Shown here piece by piece: positions 1 to 9,132 of a DNA stretch of 64,000 nt (position 1 is its first letter; the number at the start of each line of letters is the position of its first letter). The notes below the pieces were generated by a model. It did not search any database. It had not been told where the DNA came from and worked only from the letters and a program-made list of their open reading frames with translations. The DNA is from Gammaproteobacteria bacterium. GTDB taxonomy: Bacteria; Pseudomonadota; Gammaproteobacteria; Nevskiales; Nevskiaceae. The stretch lies in NCBI GenBank assembly GCA_022599775.1, contig JAHZLQ010000033.1, forward strand, positions 62,001 to 126,000, given 5' to 3'. Both the position numbers and the translations under genes were made by a program.

Positions 1-1
1 A

Positions 2-3000
2 GGTCTTGCCCGGCAGGGGCGCTATCAGGAAGCGGTGGAATCCTATCGCACGCTGTTCGGCGGCGAAGTCCCCGGCGGCCGCCTGGGTCTCGAGTACTAC
101 CAGACCCTGGCGGGCGTCGACGGCAAATGGGGCGAGGCCCGACAGGGCATTGAGCGACTGGCCAAGGACTACCCCGATGACCCGGTCTATCGTCTGGCGC
201 TGGCGCAGCACCTGACCTATCGCGAGGATTCGCGCCGCGACGGCATCAGTCGCCTGGCACAGCTCGCCGACAATGCGGCGGTGTCGGTGCAGGCGCGGCA
301 AGCATGGCGCCAAGCCTTGCTTTGGTTGTCCACGGACCCCAATGACCGGCGCTACTATCAGACTTACCTCGACGAATACGGCAACGATCCGGAGGTTGCC
401 GCCAAGCTGCGCGGCGTGCAGGAGGCGGTGGCCAGCGTCACACCGCAGGCCGACCCGCGTGTTGCCGAGGTGCAGGAAGCGTACGAATCATTGAATGGCG
501 GCGAACTGGCCGCCGCATCTGCTCGTTTCGAGGACCTGCTGCGCGACGATCCGCGCGACGCCGACGGACTCGGCGGTCTGGGCATCGTACGGCTACGCCA
601 GCAGCGTTTTGCCGAAGCGGCGTCGCTGCTCGAACAAGCCAGCATTGCCGACCCCAAGCGCTCGCAGCGCTGGTCGGAAGCCCTGTCCAGTGCACGGTTC
701 TACGCGCTGGTACGGGAGGCGGAAACGGCGCGTCAGGCGGCGCAGCCGGAACGCGCCGAACAATTGCTGCGCAGCGCACTCGCCGCGGATGGCGTCGACG
801 ACGACTCGGACGTGCGCAGCAGCCTGGCTGACGTGCTCGCCGAGCAGGATGAAATCGGCGAAGCCGAACAGCTTTATCGTCAAATCTTGTCGCGTCACCC
901 CGACAACATGAATGCGACACGCGGGCTGGTCGGCTTGCTCACGCGCAGCAATCGGATTCAGGAAGCGATCCAGCTGGCGGAACGCCTGCCGCCGGAGCTG
1001 CGCAACCAGATCGGCAGCCTCAGTCAGCTCAAGGCGCAATATCTAAGGGATCAGGCGACCGAGGCGACCGAGGCCGGTGACCAGCAGGGCGCCGAGAACC
1101 TGCTCAAACAGGCGCTGCTGCTCGATCCGAACAGCGTTTGGGTGCGCCTCGATCTGGCACGCATCTACCAGCAACAGAAGCGCACGCGTGAAGCCAACAC
1201 CCTGGTTGACGGCATTCTGTCCGGCAACCCGAACATGGGCGAAGCGATTTTCGTGAAGGCCTTGCTGTTATCGGAACAGCAACGCTGGTATGACGCGCTG
1301 CAGTTGATGGAGCAGATCCCGCTGGCGACGCGTGACACCGGCATGGTTCAGCTGCAGCATCGGCTGTGGGTGCGTTACCAGACGGAACGCGCCGGTGTTT
1401 ATGCGCGGTACGGCCGCGTCCAGGATGCGCTGGAACTGCTGCGCCGGGTGGAACCGCAGGTCGACAACGCCCCCGAACTGCTGGGCGCACTGGCCACGGC
1501 CTATGCCGAAGTCGGTGACGAGGGCAGGGCACTGGGTTATATCCGCGCGGCGCTGTCCGGTACGCCGGATCCCGATCCGGGGCTGCGCCTGCAATACGCC
1601 TCGCTCTTGTTCAAGCTGCGACAGGACGCGGAGTTCGAGGTGGTGATGACCGATCTGGTGCAGCGCGGCGGCTTGACCCAGCAACAGGCACTCGATCTGG
1701 CCAATCTGCGCGTGGCCTATCGCCTGCGTCAGGCCGACCTGGTGCGCGAGGAAGGTGATCTTGCGCGCGCCTATGACTATCTGGCGCCGCTGCTGCAGGT
1801 GAACCCCAATGATCCGCGGCTGCTGATGGCGCTGGCGCGCCTCTACAACGATTCCGAGGAATACGACCACGCCGCGCAGATCTACGATCGGGTATTGCAG
1901 ACCGACCCCGAAAACCTCGACGCCTACAAGGGCTCGATCGGCGCCGCGCTGGCACGCAATGATCTGGAAACCGCGAATCAGCTGTTGAACGAGGCGTTCA
2001 ATTTGGATCCACAGAACGCACGCCTGTATGCCTTGGCCGGGCGGCTGGCCCGGGCGCGCGGCGAAGACGGGCGCGCGCTGGAGTATTACCAACGCGCCCT
2101 GGCGCTGGATGCGCAGCAGGGTGCCCAGGAGTTCGGCGGACGCTATGCCCCGCAGTTGTATCTGTTGGATCCGGCTGCGGCTGGCAGCCGGGTGCTTCCG
2201 GTCCCGAGCGATCGTGGTGGTTTCAGTTTTCGTCCCTCATCTGCGCAGAGCCCTAGGCGCAGCGATTCGGCGCGGGCGCGCGAAGCGGCCTGGCAACCGG
2301 CACGCGGCGGCGGCTACCTGATCAAGACCGCGGCACCGCGACGCTCAGCCCAGCCCGAGAAGTCCCAGACTCCGGAAGAGAGGGTTGAGCCGGTTCCACG
2401 AGCTTCGGTCGATCAAGGCATTCGACCCAGCATCTACAGCATCGAACCGGCACCGATGCGAGCCGAACCCGAGCCGGTGACGGCGCAGACCACGCCGGCA
2501 TCGCAAACCGGGGCGGATGCCCCGCGCGCTCATGAGACACCCGGCGTGTTTCTCAAGCTGTCGACGCAGTCCAATGGTGAACGCGTCACGCGATCAGCGG
2601 AGACGCCGTGGACGCTACCGCCGCCACCGTCCACCCGTTCCGGCAGCGCTGCCGTCCCGCTGCAGATGGAGACCTTGCAGGCACCGCCGTTCCCACCTCC
2701 AAGGCTGAGTCAGCGACCGGATTACCGGTCCGGGTCCGAATCTTCACTGTCCGCGCCGGCCACCATGCCGGCGCTGCCGACTTATTCGGCGCCATCGACG
2801 CGCCGCGAGCTCACCACCGCACCGGATCCCAACTATCAGTTCATGCCAGAGGTCAGCCGTTCGACGGCCTCCTCCGCACCGGCGCCAGCGCCGATGGCAC
2901 CGGGCTCGCAGGCCCCGTTGTATCCGCCGTCGTCCCGGTCGGCGGTGACTTCGTCGACCTACCGCCAGGCTACCAGCACCCAAGTTCAGCCGTACTCGAG

Positions 3001-4681
3001 TTCCTATGCCGAGCCGGCGCCGGCGGTTCCGTCGAATGCGGTCCCGGCCTCGACCTACCCCTCGACATCGACGGTCCAGCAGAGCAACGGAACGGTTTCG
3101 ATTCCTTACGGTCCGCTGGGCAGTAACGCCAGCGTGGTACAGGCCGGTCCGTCGTATTACTCGTCGCAATCCGGCGGCACGCAAACCCAGACCCGCAGCG
3201 AGGTCTACACGCAGGGACAGGCTCAGACCGTTCGTCGCTTCGATCCACCGAGTGGTCAGGCTCCGTACCCGGCGGGCGGGCTGCCGCCCGCATCGGCGCC
3301 GCGCATGAGCACGCAGCTGTCGTCGTCCAGCGGCGACCCGGCGCTGCGTCGCGAGTTGTCGCGGGAGATCAATGATATTCGCGGCGCCTATGTCAGCCAG
3401 CCGGCACCGCAGGCGCCCGTCATGAGCTATGGCAATGATCCGGCGCTGACGGTGCCGAGCTTCGCACGACGCGAACTGCCGCCGACACGCGAACGCAGCG
3501 ACCTGATCCGCGAGATCGAGTCGATCGAGGCGAACCGTGCGGCCAATGCCGGACTCGGCGTGGCCTTGCGCAACCGTGACGGTCAGAGTGGCCTGGGGCG
3601 CCTGTTGGACATCGAGCTTCCGGTCGAGGCAAGCATCGCCGGCACCGAGGCCGGGCGTTTCGCGCTCCGCGCGGTTCCGGTGTTTCTCGATGCCGGCTCC
3701 GTGTCCGGGCGTGATCAGCTTCTGTTCGGGGCCATGCCGCTGGTCGACGACGCCACCAGTTATCGATTCGCACAGGATGCCAGCGGCGTTGCCGTCGGCG
3801 GCGTCTATTCGATCGCGGACTTGCGTCTGGACGTGGGATCGTCGCCGCTCGGATTTCCGGTGGAGACCATCGTTGGTGGGCTGCAGTGGAAGCCGCAGGT
3901 CGACAATGTGTCCTTCAAGATCGATCTGTCGCGCCGATCGGTGACCGACAGCCTGCTGTCTTATGCAGGCACGCGCGATCCCGCCACCGGCCGCGTCTGG
4001 GGTGGCATCACCCGCACCGGTGGCCGCATCGACATGTCCTATGACCTGGGGCGCTATGGCGTCTACGTTAACGGCAGCTACCACGTGCTCGATGGCGAGA
4101 ACGTCGATCAGAACAATGCCTTCGAAGCCGGTGGCGGTTTCTATACGCGTGGCGTGCAGCGTCGCGGATTCCGCGTGACCTACGGCCTCAACCTCACGAC
4201 GTTTTTCTACGACAAGAATCGCCGCTACTACACCTTTGGTCATGGCGGCTATTTCAGTCCACAGTTCTACATGAGCGTGGGCGTGCCGTTCGAGATCAGC
4301 GGATCGCGTGATCGCTTCTCGTACCGGATCGGCGGCGCGATCGGTCTGCAGGCCTTCAAGGAGGATGGTGCCGCGCTGTTCCCGACCGATGCCGGGCTCC
4401 AACTCGCGGTGGAAGATCTGCTGCTGGACAGCGATGACGAGGATCTCGTCAGTGGTTACAGCGACAGCAGTCAGAGTGGTGTCGGCTACAACTTCAGCGG
4501 CGCCTTCGAATACCTGATCGCGCCACAGCTGACGGCCGGTGCCTTGCTGAGTCTGGACAACGCCAAGGACTACAATGAATCCTTGGTCATGGGCTATGTC
4601 CGTTACTGGTTCTCGGCACAACCGCGCGTATCGTCACCGCCGACGATGCTGCGCCCGTACTTCAATTTCGGGAGCGACTGA
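2..4681 (+). CDS. bcsC: Cellulose export subunit BcsC, 5'-partial
   Basis: Outer-membrane export component of bacterial cellulose secretion: a periplasmic TPR superhelix leading the glucan to a C-terminal beta-barrel. The gene enters from the left edge (first full codon at base 2), so start and signal peptide are not visible. The in-frame GTG at 35 is not the start, because TPR sequence continues upstream of it (RQGRYQEAVESY). Of 1559 visible residues, TPR units run to about 725. A Pro/Ser/Thr-rich stretch fills about 730-1150. The BCSC_C barrel module follows from about 1165, with SVTDSLLSYAGTRDP, WGGITRTGGR and YFSPQFYMSVGVP. E. coli BcsC is about 1157 aa in total, so this protein is unusually long, mainly because of the linker. 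Other bcs genes are expected to the left, outside the window. Confidence 0.95.
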   Translation, partial: GLARQGRYQEAVESYRTLFGGEVPGGRLGLEYYQTLAGVDGKWGEARQGIERLAKDYPDDPVYRLALAQHLTYREDSRRDGISRLAQLADNAAVSVQARQAWRQALLWLSTDPNDRRYYQTYLDEYGNDPEVAAKLRGVQEAVASVTPQADPRVAEVQEAYESLNGGELAAASARFEDLLRDDPRDADGLGGLGIVRLRQQRFAEAASLLEQASIADPKRSQRWSEALSSARFYALVREAETARQAAQPERAEQLLRSALAADGVDDDSDVRSSLADVLAEQDEIGEAEQLYRQILSRHPDNMNATRGLVGLLTRSNRIQEAIQLAERLPPELRNQIGSLSQLKAQYLRDQATEATEAGDQQGAENLLKQALLLDPNSVWVRLDLARIYQQQKRTREANTLVDGILSGNPNMGEAIFVKALLLSEQQRWYDALQLMEQIPLATRDTGMVQLQHRLWVRYQTERAGVYARYGRVQDALELLRRVEPQVDNAPELLGALATAYAEVGDEGRALGYIRAALSGTPDPDPGLRLQYASLLFKLRQDAEFEVVMTDLVQRGGLTQQQALDLANLRVAYRLRQADLVREEGDLARAYDYLAPLLQVNPNDPRLLMALARLYNDSEEYDHAAQIYDRVLQTDPENLDAYKGSIGAALARNDLETANQLLNEAFNLDPQNARLYALAGRLARARGEDGRALEYYQRALALDAQQGAQEFGGRYAPQLYLLDPAAAGSRVLPVPSDRGGFSFRPSSAQSPRRSDSARAREAAWQPARGGGYLIKTAAPRRSAQPEKSQTPEERVEPVPRASVDQGIRPSIYSIEPAPMRAEPEPVTAQTTPASQTGADAPRAHETPGVFLKLSTQSNGERVTRSAETPWTLPPPPSTRSGSAAVPLQMETLQAPPFPPPRLSQRPDYRSGSESSLSAPATMPALPTYSAPSTRRELTTAPDPNYQFMPEVSRSTASSAPAPAPMAPGSQAPLYPPSSRSAVTSSTYRQATSTQVQPYSSSYAEPAPAVPSNAVPASTYPSTSTVQQSNGTVSIPYGPLGSNASVVQAGPSYYSSQSGGTQTQTRSEVYTQGQAQTVRRFDPPSGQAPYPAGGLPPASAPRMSTQLSSSSGDPALRRELSREINDIRGAYVSQPAPQAPVMSYGNDPALTVPSFARRELPPTRERSDLIREIESIEANRAANAGLGVALRNRDGQSGLGRLLDIELPVEASIAGTEAGRFALRAVPVFLDAGSVSGRDQLLFGAMPLVDDATSYRFAQDASGVAVGGVYSIADLRLDVGSSPLGFPVETIVGGLQWKPQVDNVSFKIDLSRRSVTDSLLSYAGTRDPATGRVWGGITRTGGRIDMSYDLGRYGVYVNGSYHVLDGENVDQNNAFEAGGGFYTRGVQRRGFRVTYGLNLTTFFYDKNRRYYTFGHGGYFSPQFYMSVGVPFEISGSRDRFSYRIGGAIGLQAFKEDGAALFPTDAGLQLAVEDLLLDSDDEDLVSGYSDSSQSGVGYNFSGAFEYLIAPQLTAGALLSLDNAKDYNESLVMGYVRYWFSAQPRVSSPPTMLRPYFNFGSD

Positions 4682-4683
4682 GC

Positions 4684-5184
4684 ATGAAGCCGCCAATCCT
4701 GCCGTTCTGCCTGGCCGCCCTGGTGCTGGCCTCCTGCGCCGCCGACGATCCCAGGGCCGAAGGGCTCAATGTTCGCGCGCCGTATGGAAGCGTGGCAGGA
4801 CAAGGCGATGTCGCGAACTGGTCGCCGGGCTCGTCCTATTCGAACATGGGACGACAGAGCCTGGCGCAAGGCCAGCCTGAGCGGGCCGCGTATCAATTCG
4901 AGGAGGCGCTCAAGGTCAATCCCTTCGATCCGGTGGCGCTCAATAACCTGGCCGTGGCCAAGGCTGAGCAGGAGGACTACCACACCGCGGTCGATCTGCT
5001 CAGCCGCGCCGCCCGATTGGCGCCGGATGACGTGGAGATCGCCGCCAATCTGGCGCGACTCCGCAACTGGGTCAACAGCGAGGCACTCAGTGGTGTCGAC
5101 TCCGAGGACTGGAGTGGGCAGGCCGATCTTTCGGCTCTTCCACCACCGCCGCCCGATCTGTGGAATCCGCAGGTCTATCGCTAG
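4684..5184 (+). CDS. TPR lipoprotein downstream of bcsC
   Basis: A 166-aa predicted lipoprotein of unknown function. The N-terminus (MKPPILPFCLAALVLASC) is a lipoprotein signal with lipobox LASC and Cys18 as the acylated residue. Residues about 50-120 form two or three TPR-like helical pairs (GQPERAAYQFEEALKVNPFD, then LNNLAVAKAEQEDYHTAV). The C-terminus is Pro-rich (LPPPPPDLWNP). The ATG lies 2 bases after the bcsC stop, so the two genes are very likely co-transcribed and perhaps translationally coupled. By context it may be an accessory of the cellulose exporter that docks to the BcsC TPR domain in the periplasm. That role is inference; no named bcs gene is recognised in it. Confidence 0.85.
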   Translation: MKPPILPFCLAALVLASCAADDPRAEGLNVRAPYGSVAGQGDVANWSPGSSYSNMGRQSLAQGQPERAAYQFEEALKVNPFDPVALNNLAVAKAEQEDYHTAVDLLSRAARLAPDDVEIAANLARLRNWVNSEALSGVDSEDWSGQADLSALPPPPPDLWNPQVYR

Positions 5185-5231
5185 GTATTTCGCCCTTCGC
5201 GGCAACGATTCCCCCTGGACAAGGAACCGCC

Positions 5232-6446
5232 TCAGGACGAACAGCTCGCCCGTTTGATGAGGACATCCCGACCATCCTGATTGTCGGAGTATCCCTGCCA
5301 CACGGCGATCCAGGCCGAGGCGGAGATCGGGCCAGGCGCCAGTCGCGGCAATAGCTGAGTGTACGGTGCTGCCGCGTCATCGAGACCTCGCGCAGCGCCG
5401 AGTGGTCCGCTGAGGCCCAGGCACTGCAGGAAAATCCCATCTCCATGCGCCACCAGCGCCACGCGATCGGCTTCGTCGATGGCCAGTCCGGCATAGCGCT
5501 GCAGGCGCGCGTCGGTGGCGTATTCCGCCCCCAGGGGCTGGCTGTCAGCCGAAAACGCGCGGACCCGAACGGCGGCGGCGGTGAAATCCGCCATGAAGCT
5601 GTCCCAGGCCAGATAGAAGCTGCCGTCCGATGCGACCGATACGCTGGGGCGGTCGACCAGCAGATCCGTGGACCCGCTGGCGTCGAAGACTCGCCCGAGC
5701 GCCGAGCCATTGCTGTCATAGACCCGCGCCTGGATGGTGCCGGCCCCATCCGACCGGAGCCAGGTCACAACCGTCTGACCGGCAGCGTTGCTCGCGACGC
5801 GTGGAAACAGCAGCGGATTACTTAGGTCGGTGTGCACGGTCTGGACGGCGTCGACGGCAACAGCGTCGGAATCAAAGCGACGAATCGCGACCACGCGCTG
5901 GTCCAGCAGGCCCAGGAGTGGACGGCGTTCCTGCCAGACCACGGTGATTCCGCCGGCGGCGTCCATGGCGATATCCGCTTGCGGCTGGACCGTGAACGTC
6001 CCTTCATCGACCCGGACCTCCGGACCACGGGCTGCGCCGGCAGCCGAGAAGGTTCGCAACTTGATCGCAAGTCCTTGCGGGGACTCGCTGTCCCAGGCGA
6101 TCGCAAAGCGTCCGTCTGGCGCCATCGCGACCGAGGGACGGCTCTGTCGACTTCGGGTTTCGTTGTTGACCCTGAATTCATCACCGGCTGCCGTGCCCGC
6201 GGCCGTATACCGGCGCGCATAGATTCCGCTGAGGCTGCCGTCCTGATCGTCGCTCTGCCAGACGACGACGTAGCGCCCGTCGGCTGCGGAGGCGATCGCA
6301 GGCAGAGCCTGATCGCCCGTGCTGAACTGATTGACCACGGGATCGGGATTGCTTGCACCTGCTTCGGTTGCCGCTCGGGCATCTTCGCCGTCGAAGGCAA
6401 CCCAACCGAGCGCGGTCGCCAGCAGCAGCATTCCGCAACGATTCAT
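5232..6446 (-). CDS. Secreted repeat protein, probable beta-propeller
   Basis: A 404-aa secreted protein of unknown function. It begins with a signal peptide (MNRCGMLLLATALGWVAF... cleaved near ARAA). Six or seven repeats of about 50 residues follow, of the form DGRYVVVWQSDDQDG..IYARRY..AG. Later copies are DGRFAIAWDSE, GGITVVWQE, GQTVVTWLRSDG and DGSFYLAWDS. This type of repeat is common in extracellular proteins and probably folds as a beta-propeller. The ATG at 6446 is chosen because it overlaps the stop of the upstream esterase gene as ATGA and because it gives a proper signal peptide; a longer reading frame upstream is only overlap. The coupling to the esterase suggests a joint extracellular role, but no substrate is evident. 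Confidence 0.8.
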   Translation of the reverse strand: MNRCGMLLLATALGWVAFDGEDARAATEAGASNPDPVVNQFSTGDQALPAIASAADGRYVVVWQSDDQDGSLSGIYARRYTAAGTAAGDEFRVNNETRSRQSRPSVAMAPDGRFAIAWDSESPQGLAIKLRTFSAAGAARGPEVRVDEGTFTVQPQADIAMDAAGGITVVWQERRPLLGLLDQRVVAIRRFDSDAVAVDAVQTVHTDLSNPLLFPRVASNAAGQTVVTWLRSDGAGTIQARVYDSNGSALGRVFDASGSTDLLVDRPSVSVASDGSFYLAWDSFMADFTAAAVRVRAFSADSQPLGAEYATDARLQRYAGLAIDEADRVALVAHGDGIFLQCLGLSGPLGAARGLDDAAAPYTQLLPRLAPGPISASAWIAVWQGYSDNQDGRDVLIKRASCSS

Positions 6447-7363
6447 GGCCGGGAAAACCGTTGGAAGAAATTCCACATTTCCACCGTTGCGTCGATGTCT
6501 TTTGTCGTCGGACCATATTCCGGGACAAAGCTGCCGGCACCGGGCCAGGTGTGCCCGCCACCCTCCACACGGTAGAAGCCGACCGCGCTGCCGGCCGAGC
6601 AATGGTCGTAGTTCAGCGTGCTGACCGTGGTCTCGTCGTCCACCTTATCGGGCACGGCCCGCTCAAGCGGCGTACCGGTACAGCCATTGAAGCTCGCGAA
6701 CCGTTCAAATGCTTCCATCGGCGTGAGATTGCCCAGCGTTCGCGTGTCGTAGCCCACCTTGTCGTCAGCCGTTCCGTTGATCAGCAAAACCGGTACCGGA
6801 ACCGATGGCGAACAACTTCGGTTCACCGATTGATGCAGCGTGGACGCCACCGAGGCGACCGCGGCAATCAGGTCCGGCCGTTCACAGGCCATGTACAGAG
6901 ACATGGCGCCACCGCGCGAATAGCCGGCCATATAGACCCGGCTGTGGTCGATCGGGTCCTGCGCAACAGCGTCTTGTATGAGCTCTGAGAGAAAGCCGAC
7001 GTCGTCGGACAGGCGCAGGTCCGTCGGCGAATCGCTCCAGTCGCCGAAGGTGCCTTGTGGCAGATAGACCCAGGCGCCCTGGTCTCGCACCCACTGCATC
7101 GCCACCGTGAGATTCGCCATGGCTTGCGGTGTGCCGCCGAAGTAGTGAAGGAGCAGCACAGCCGGTGCTGAAGCGGCGGACGGTGGGATCGCGGGGCGCA
7201 GCACCAGGATTTCGCGATCACGACCCTTGAAGTCGACATGCCGCAGTTCCTGCAACACGTTTTCGTAGGGAAAGACGCGGGCCTCGGCAGTGCTTGTCGT
7301 GCACAAGCCCATCAACGCGGCCAGTAGAAAACGGACTCTTCGGCGCTCAACCTTGGCGGTCAT
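6443..7363 (-). CDS. Secreted PHB-depolymerase/feruloyl-esterase family hydrolase
   Basis: A 306-aa alpha/beta hydrolase of the LpqC / esterase-PHB depolymerase (CE1-like) family with a signal peptide (RFLLAALMGLCTTSTAEA). The lid-oxyanion region is LLLHYFGGTPQ. The nucleophile elbow is GYSRGG, a candidate acid lies in INGTADDKV, and the catalytic His is in GGGHTWPG. Family members cleave short polyester or aryl-ester bonds outside the cytoplasm; the true substrate here is not shown. The gene is followed by, and overlaps by 4 bases, the gene for a secreted repeat protein, so the two proteins are probably made together. Four Cys residues in the mature part could form disulfides, as is usual for the family. 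Confidence 0.85.
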   Translation of the reverse strand: MTAKVERRRVRFLLAALMGLCTTSTAEARVFPYENVLQELRHVDFKGRDREILVLRPAIPPSAASAPAVLLLHYFGGTPQAMANLTVAMQWVRDQGAWVYLPQGTFGDWSDSPTDLRLSDDVGFLSELIQDAVAQDPIDHSRVYMAGYSRGGAMSLYMACERPDLIAAVASVASTLHQSVNRSCSPSVPVPVLLINGTADDKVGYDTRTLGNLTPMEAFERFASFNGCTGTPLERAVPDKVDDETTVSTLNYDHCSAGSAVGFYRVEGGGHTWPGAGSFVPEYGPTTKDIDATVEMWNFFQRFSRP

Positions 7364-7424
7364 GGTGTCCTCTCCTTGGCACCCCCTGCGAGCGAGTATA
7401 GCGAGCCCGACCGCGCTCGGTTAT

Positions 7425-7545
7425 CCTTGTCGGATTGGGGAGTAGCCGTCCCGCGCAATGCGGGAGGGTGCGTCAACATACTTGGCCGCTGCATCACATA
7501 GGCCATGGCGCATCCAGCCGGAGAACCGGTGTGGCGAGACCAAGG
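7425..7545 (+). ncRNA. yybP-ykoY manganese riboswitch
   Basis: The leader of the GDT1-type gene contains the conserved blocks of the Mn2+-sensing yybP-ykoY aptamer in order: GGGGAGTAGCC (7437-7447), a hairpin with TCCCGC/GCGGGA arms (7449-7465), CGTCAACATACTTGGCC (about 7471-7487), and the closing GGCGAGACCA (about 7533-7542). The outer helix can be formed by CCTTG (7425-7429) with CAAGG (7541-7545). Downstream, ACCGGGCG (7562-7569) and CGCCCGGT (7599-7606) can pair just before the ribosome site at 7609-7612, a plausible expression platform. Family knowledge says Mn2+ binding turns on manganese exporters, which fits the gene that follows. Confidence 0.88.
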
Positions 7546-7623
7546 TTGACGTGAAGCGGCCACCGGGCGGGCTTCGCGCGCCTTGTCTCGTATCCACTCG
7601 CCCGGTTCAGGAATCAAAATCAA

Positions 7624-8217
7624 ATGGAAGCTTTCTGGATCTCCACCGGTACCGTTTTCCTCGGGGAACTCGGCGACAAAACTCAGCTGCTCGCGGTCAT
7701 GCTCGCCAGTCGCTTTCGGCGTCCATGGATCGTGGTGGCCGGCATCCTGCTGGCGACGGTGCTCAATCACGCCGTGGCCGGGCTCGCCGGTAGCTGGATC
7801 AGAACGGTGCTGCCGGACGAATGGCTGCATTGGATCGTCGGCCTGTCATTCATCGCTGTTGGGCTTTGGGCGATCAAGCCGGATGAGATCGACGAATCCG
7901 AAGCGCTGCGCAGTGGTCGCAGCGTGCTGTGGATCACCGTCGTCAGCTTCTTCCTGGCCGAGATCGGCGACAAGACACAGATCGCGACGACGGTGCTCGC
8001 GGCCCGTTTTGACGACCTGCTCCAGGTGGTGGCCGGCACCACCAGCGGTATGCTGCTGGCCGACGTTCCGGTGGTGTTTCTGGGTGCCGCGATCGCCACC
8101 CGTCTGCCACTGACCGCGATCCGCTGGACCGCCGCCGGCCTGTTCGTGGTGCTGGGCGTCACGACCCTGATCTGGGGCGGAACCTGGTTGGGGGCCGGGG
8201 CGGGGCAGGCGGGCTAA
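7624..8217 (+). CDS. GDT1/TMEM165 (UPF0016) family Mn2+ exporter
   Basis: A 197-aa inner-membrane protein with six predicted transmembrane helices arranged as two homologous halves. Each half carries the family signature E-x-G-D-K-T: GELGDKTQ at residues 14-21 and AEIGDKTQ at 112-119. The acidic residues of the two motifs form the cation path. Bacterial members export Mn2+ and protect against its excess. The length is normal for the bacterial two-repeat form. The start is supported by AGGA at 7609-7612. A manganese riboswitch in the leader strongly supports manganese as substrate and indicates induction by excess Mn2+. It is convergent with the parA gene. Confidence 0.93.
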   Translation: MEAFWISTGTVFLGELGDKTQLLAVMLASRFRRPWIVVAGILLATVLNHAVAGLAGSWIRTVLPDEWLHWIVGLSFIAVGLWAIKPDEIDESEALRSGRSVLWITVVSFFLAEIGDKTQIATTVLAARFDDLLQVVAGTTSGMLLADVPVVFLGAAIATRLPLTAIRWTAAGLFVVLGVTTLIWGGTWLGAGAGQAG

Positions 8218-8257
8218 ACGCTTTGCGTCGCTGCACGAAATTCATGCTTTCAGACGC

Positions 8258-9025
8258 TCAACCCTGCTCAAGCGCATCGAACAGCGCCTCGTACTCTCGC
8301 GTCAGCTTGTGTGAAGGATCGAAGAAAATCATTGGCTTCGACTGCTCGTGCGATTCACGGATGCGTACCGAACTCGACAGGAACGGCTCCAGCACGCTGA
8401 GGTCTTCGTTGCGCAATTCCTCGATCATTCGGGCCGGCAACTTGGCACGCGGCTGGAACTGATTGACGATGATGCCTTCGAGCTCCAGTTCTTCGTTGTG
8501 GTCGGCGCGGATCTCTTCGAGGTTCTCGATCAGTGTGTAGAGCGCGCGTTTGGCGAACTCGTCGCAATCGAAGGGCACCAGCACGCGATCGGCCGCGATC
8601 AGGGCCGAGCGACTGTAGAAGTTCAGCCCCGGCGGTGTGTCGATGAAGATGTGGTCGTAACCACGCACTTTCGCCAGCGCCTGACGCAGCTTGTGCACCT
8701 TCTGCTTGGCTTCGAGCTTGACCTGCAGATGCTCCAGTTCCGGACTGCCGGCGATCAGGTCGAGATTTTCGAACGGCGTTTCCGTCGCATAGCTTTCGAA
8801 CGGCGGGCTGGACAGGCTGAAGTTGAGCGTTCCATCAAAGAAGTCGGCGATGTTCTTCGAAGGCTGGAAGGGCCCGGCGCCGAGCAGGTAGCGCGTCGTG
8901 TTGCATTGCACGTCGAGGTCGATCACCAGCGTGCGCAAACCGCGCGCCGCCGATACGGCGGCGAGATTGCAGACGATCGTGGTCTTGCCGACACCGCCCT
9001 TCTGATTGAATACCACACGTCTCAT
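8258..9025 (-). CDS. ParA-family ATPase, orphan
   Basis: A 255-aa deviant-Walker P-loop ATPase of the ParA/Soj type. The Walker A motif KGGVGKTT is at residues 9-16, right after the first strand (RRVVFNQ), and the switch region shows DLDVQCNTT and IDTPPGLNF. It lacks an N-terminal DNA-binding domain, as in chromosomal ParA/Soj and related positioning ATPases. No parB or other partner gene lies next to it, so it could position a plasmid-like or cellular cargo other than the origin. The start has a good ribosome site (GAGGAAGC, 7 bases before ATG). It is convergent with the manganese exporter gene and lies downstream of the HSDL2-like gene with a 107-base gap. Confidence 0.85.
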   Translation of the reverse strand: MRRVVFNQKGGVGKTTIVCNLAAVSAARGLRTLVIDLDVQCNTTRYLLGAGPFQPSKNIADFFDGTLNFSLSSPPFESYATETPFENLDLIAGSPELEHLQVKLEAKQKVHKLRQALAKVRGYDHIFIDTPPGLNFYSRSALIAADRVLVPFDCDEFAKRALYTLIENLEEIRADHNEELELEGIIVNQFQPRAKLPARMIEELRNEDLSVLEPFLSSSVRIRESHEQSKPMIFFDPSHKLTREYEALFDALEQG

Positions 9026-9132
9026 TGCTCAGCTTCCTCGAATGCGATGTCGCGCCAGCGGGAAATGCTGCTGTGCAGCAATTCTGTCAAAGGAGGGTCG
9101 ACAAAGCGAGCCTGCCGCTGCTGCGCGCGCCG

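Noticed and set aside
2744-4621. 625-codon frame antisense to bcsC
   Set aside because: No recognisable protein features; the sense strand encodes the conserved BCSC_C module.
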